A stretch of DNA of 64,000 nt from a virus. Made by a program: the position numbers and the translations under genes. Location: the IMG/VR virus record IMGVR_UViG_3300034073_005389, positions 62,001-126,000 of that record. One strand, written 5' to 3'. Numbering within the stretch: the first letter of the stretch is position 1; each line of letters begins with the position of its first letter. Below the pieces are notes generated by a model. It did no database searches, was not told the origin of the DNA, and saw only the letters and a list, made by a program, of their open reading frames with translations. Of this stretch, positions 62,073 to 64,000 are shown one piece after another.

Positions 62073-62726
62073 CTATCCTTGCACTAAGTTATTACGTTCT
62101 TTAATAGTATCATTTAATTGATCTTCTCTTCTATTAAATAATTCTAATATTAATGGTTTTTTGTGTTCTAATTTCATATTTAATTCATCGCCAACGGCAT
62201 CTACCCAGCTGCTAGCTAAAATGTTTTCTTGAACATATGAAATAATTCTTTCTTCTACTAATTTATCTATTTCTTCAGATTTGTCTTGAATTTTTTCAAT
62301 GGAAGAGACAATGTTTTTAGTAAATTCTTTAGAATTTAAATCATCAAATAAATCTACGAAATCATTTACAGCTTCTTCTAGTTCATCTACTGAATTAATA
62401 TATGATTTCATTATTTTAATAATTTGAGTATCAGAGCCGAAAGTTTGCATAACTTTTACACATTTAAAAGCGACTTGTTTAAAGTCGTTAAAGTTTTTAA
62501 CAGACTCATCACGATATCTTCTAATAGCGGCTCTGGTTTTAATAATTTCTTCAGTAGGAACTTCTGGGTTATCTTTAAAAGATGTTTTCATGATATTCAA
62601 ATGATCACTTGCTTTTTTCAATTTTTTATTAGCATAATTAAAGCAAATAATAGCATTTTTTGCCTGATGCTTTTCAGCAACAGTCACGTCATAGCTCATT
62701 TGAACAGAAGCGGCATTTTTTTTCAT
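62073..62726 (-). CDS. Helical hypothetical protein (217 aa)
   Basis: The protein is alpha-helical throughout, with likely coiled coils (VDELEEAVNDFVDLFDDLNS, KIQDKSEEIDKLVEERIISY). No membrane segment or catalytic motif is seen. Its place just upstream of the protease gene, among head genes, fits a core or minor head protein; unproven. Confidence 0.6.
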   Translation of the reverse strand: MKKNAASVQMSYDVTVAEKHQAKNAIICFNYANKKLKKASDHLNIMKTSFKDNPEVPTEEIIKTRAAIRRYRDESVKNFNDFKQVAFKCVKVMQTFGSDTQIIKIMKSYINSVDELEEAVNDFVDLFDDLNSKEFTKNIVSSIEKIQDKSEEIDKLVEERIISYVQENILASSWVDAVGDELNMKLEHKKPLILELFNRREDQLNDTIKERNNLVQG

Positions 62727-62746
62727 AATAATATTGTGTTTTATGC

Positions 62747-63520
62747 CTAATCATAAAAGAAGCCAGAGTAGTTTTCTACTGGACCTACTCCACGAATTCC
62801 TGCATCGTTATTAAATAATCCTACTAAAGGTACTATATCTTTGTTTTCAGCAGGTTGTACAGGTCTATTATAATTTTCTCTAGTAGGAGATTGATCATTT
62901 ATATACACATACAATGCATCCATAGGATATTGCCTTGTAGGAGTTAAATATGGGGCGAATGATCCTCGTCTGCCTTCATCTAAAAAAGTGTCTCTATTAT
63001 CTGAAATATATTCTCTTTGATTAGATACAATATTAGATCCATCTAATTTAGACATTAAATTATCTTTTTCTAATTTAGAGTTTCTAATTAATTTTTTAAA
63101 CAAAGTAACGACTTTAGGATCTAAACCAACTCCAAATCCTAATGAAACGGCTTCATTAATAGCATCTTCTGGGTCCATTCCTAAATATTTTGTTTTAAAT
63201 AATCCAATTAATAATCCAGTGCGGTCTTTTCCTGCATGACAATGTACGAAAGTAGGAGCATTATCTAATAAAAGTTCTTTTAGATTAAATTTTAATAATT
63301 TGAAAATATCTTCATATAAAGAATCAAATTCAATTGGAATAATAACTTGTTCAATATCTAATAGTTTACAAGCTCTTGAAATTCTATCAGCATCTAGTTG
63401 ATCTAAGCTAATAATTTTATTAATTTTTAACTTTTCTTTTAATAAACGAACATCGTCAGGGCTAGGAGCACTGCCTCGAAATAATAAATTAGGGATTACT
63501 TCTACAAAGCGATGTATCAT
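62747..63520 (-). CDS. Dual-specificity-type protein phosphatase
   Basis: The first ~150 residues form a phosphatase domain with the Cx5R loop FVHCHAGKDRTGLLIGLF (Cys94, Arg100) and LRRVPNLLFRGSAPS-like N-terminus (VIPNLLFRGSAPSPDDVRLL). Asp near IPIEFDSLYED may be the general acid. The C-terminal ~100 residues are Asn/Pro/Arg-rich and not recognisable (PTRENYNRPVQPAENK). It overlaps the 63517 gene by 4 bases, so it is cotranscribed with head genes. The target could be a phosphorylated protein, or a lipid or nucleotide; unknown. Confidence 0.8.
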   Translation of the reverse strand: MIHRFVEVIPNLLFRGSAPSPDDVRLLKEKLKINKIISLDQLDADRISRACKLLDIEQVIIPIEFDSLYEDIFKLLKFNLKELLLDNAPTFVHCHAGKDRTGLLIGLFKTKYLGMDPEDAINEAVSLGFGVGLDPKVVTLFKKLIRNSKLEKDNLMSKLDGSNIVSNQREYISDNRDTFLDEGRRGSFAPYLTPTRQYPMDALYVYINDQSPTRENYNRPVQPAENKDIVPLVGLFNNDAGIRGVGPVENYSGFFYD

Positions 63521-63981
63521 AAATACCTAACTAAGTTGTTAAGTACTTCTCTAATATACCTAGGATTATGGTTGAAAAGTACAGTTTTAACGAAGGTGAT
63601 TGATTGCCCTAAAGAAGATGAGGCGGGCATTTTTTTAGAACCTAGCTCATTTTCATTTAAATAATAAAATTTTTGTTTTAGTCTATTAATAGATTTTTGT
63701 CTTTTTGCTGGAGAGATTCTATTTAGGATAAATTTAACAATATTAGCTAAATAGTTGCCAACTGTTTTTGGATCACCTAAACTAGGTAGGGAGGCGGCTA
63801 CTTTGACTAATTTATTTTTTATTTTAATTTTATATAATTTTTTAAACTTTTTTAAAGCATGATCTAAGGCAACATTAGGAACATTCTTCATTTTGCTTTT
63901 AACAGCTTGATCAAAATAAAATTTATATTCTTTTATAAACTCATTAGCAATATCGGGATCAATTTTGTTTAATTCTCTCAT
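63517..63981 (-). CDS. Basic hypothetical protein (154 aa)
   Basis: The protein is Lys-rich (KKFKKLYKIKIKNKLVKVAA, then ISPAKRQKSINRLKQKFYYL) and mainly helical. Its start lies 19 bases from the right edge and its stop overlaps the phosphatase start (ATGATAC-type overlap). The charge suggests nucleic-acid contact, for example in the packaged head. Function unknown. Confidence 0.6.
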   Translation of the reverse strand: MRELNKIDPDIANEFIKEYKFYFDQAVKSKMKNVPNVALDHALKKFKKLYKIKIKNKLVKVAASLPSLGDPKTVGNYLANIVKFILNRISPAKRQKSINRLKQKFYYLNENELGSKKMPASSSLGQSITFVKTVLFNHNPRYIREVLNNLVRYL

Positions 63982-64000
63982 GATAGCAGATAAAGAAAAG

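Noticed and set aside
1-64000. tRNA genes, integrase or transposase
   Set aside because: Gaps are short and hold only terminators or promoter-like boxes; no cloverleaf, recombinase or transposase motif was found by eye. A tRNA search program would settle small cases.

Overview
The window is part of an AT-rich, large (probably jumbo) tailed phage genome with a contractile tail. It carries nearly the whole virion-structure block. Almost all genes lie on the minus strand with gaps of a few bases, so transcription runs from high to low coordinates. Recognisable virion parts, in order of transcription, are: a prohead protease/scaffold-like protein (56554-61302), the major capsid protein (41146-43349), fibre and adhesin genes (17717-36904), tail sheath (13411-16188), tail tube (11949-12680), tail-assembly chaperones (10823-11835), tape measure (8725-10821) and baseplate hub/spike proteins (625-8706). 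No tRNA, CRISPR array, transposase or integrase was seen, and no gap exceeds about 180 bases. The host cannot be named from the sequence.

The module is heavily colonised by selfish endonucleases: seven HNH genes or gene-like ORFs, four LAGLIDADG genes (one fused to a DNA methyltransferase, one inside a group I intron), one GIY-YIG gene, one zinc-ribbon/EDxHD-type nuclease, and one LAGLIDADG intein. Several conserved genes are bracketed by an endonuclease on each side: sheath, major capsid, and the 53476-54165 structural gene. The capsid gene is interrupted by a 1190-nt group I intron whose P1 and P10 pairings can be read directly and fix both splice sites. The protease is interrupted by a 373-residue intein.

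Region by region: 1-8706 baseplate spike and hub; 8725-17713 tape measure, -1 frameshifted chaperones, tube, sheath and neck-type protein, with two HNH genes; 17717-28196 giant beta-helix fibre, holin-like membrane protein, Ig-like and fibre proteins; 28315-33133 a mixed-strand accessory island (metallopeptidase, SET-domain protein, LAGLIDADG gene, small membrane protein, cold-shock protein, HNH); 33133-36904 further fibres, one carrying a recently acquired GC-rich C-terminal domain; 37025-40967 a three-gene selfish cassette; 41146-45383 capsid and a putative decoration protein; 45490-52192 a run of helical, Ala/Gly-rich probable internal head proteins; 52263-63981 head proteins, protease, a dual-specificity-type phosphatase and small helical proteins.

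Notable signals: 29 copies of the tripeptide DGY confined to twelve (mostly exposed) virion proteins and encoded by many synonymous codons; a second A-run where a -1 shift would extend a head protein up to its terminator; and two plus-strand homing genes whose last codons lie inside terminator hairpins.
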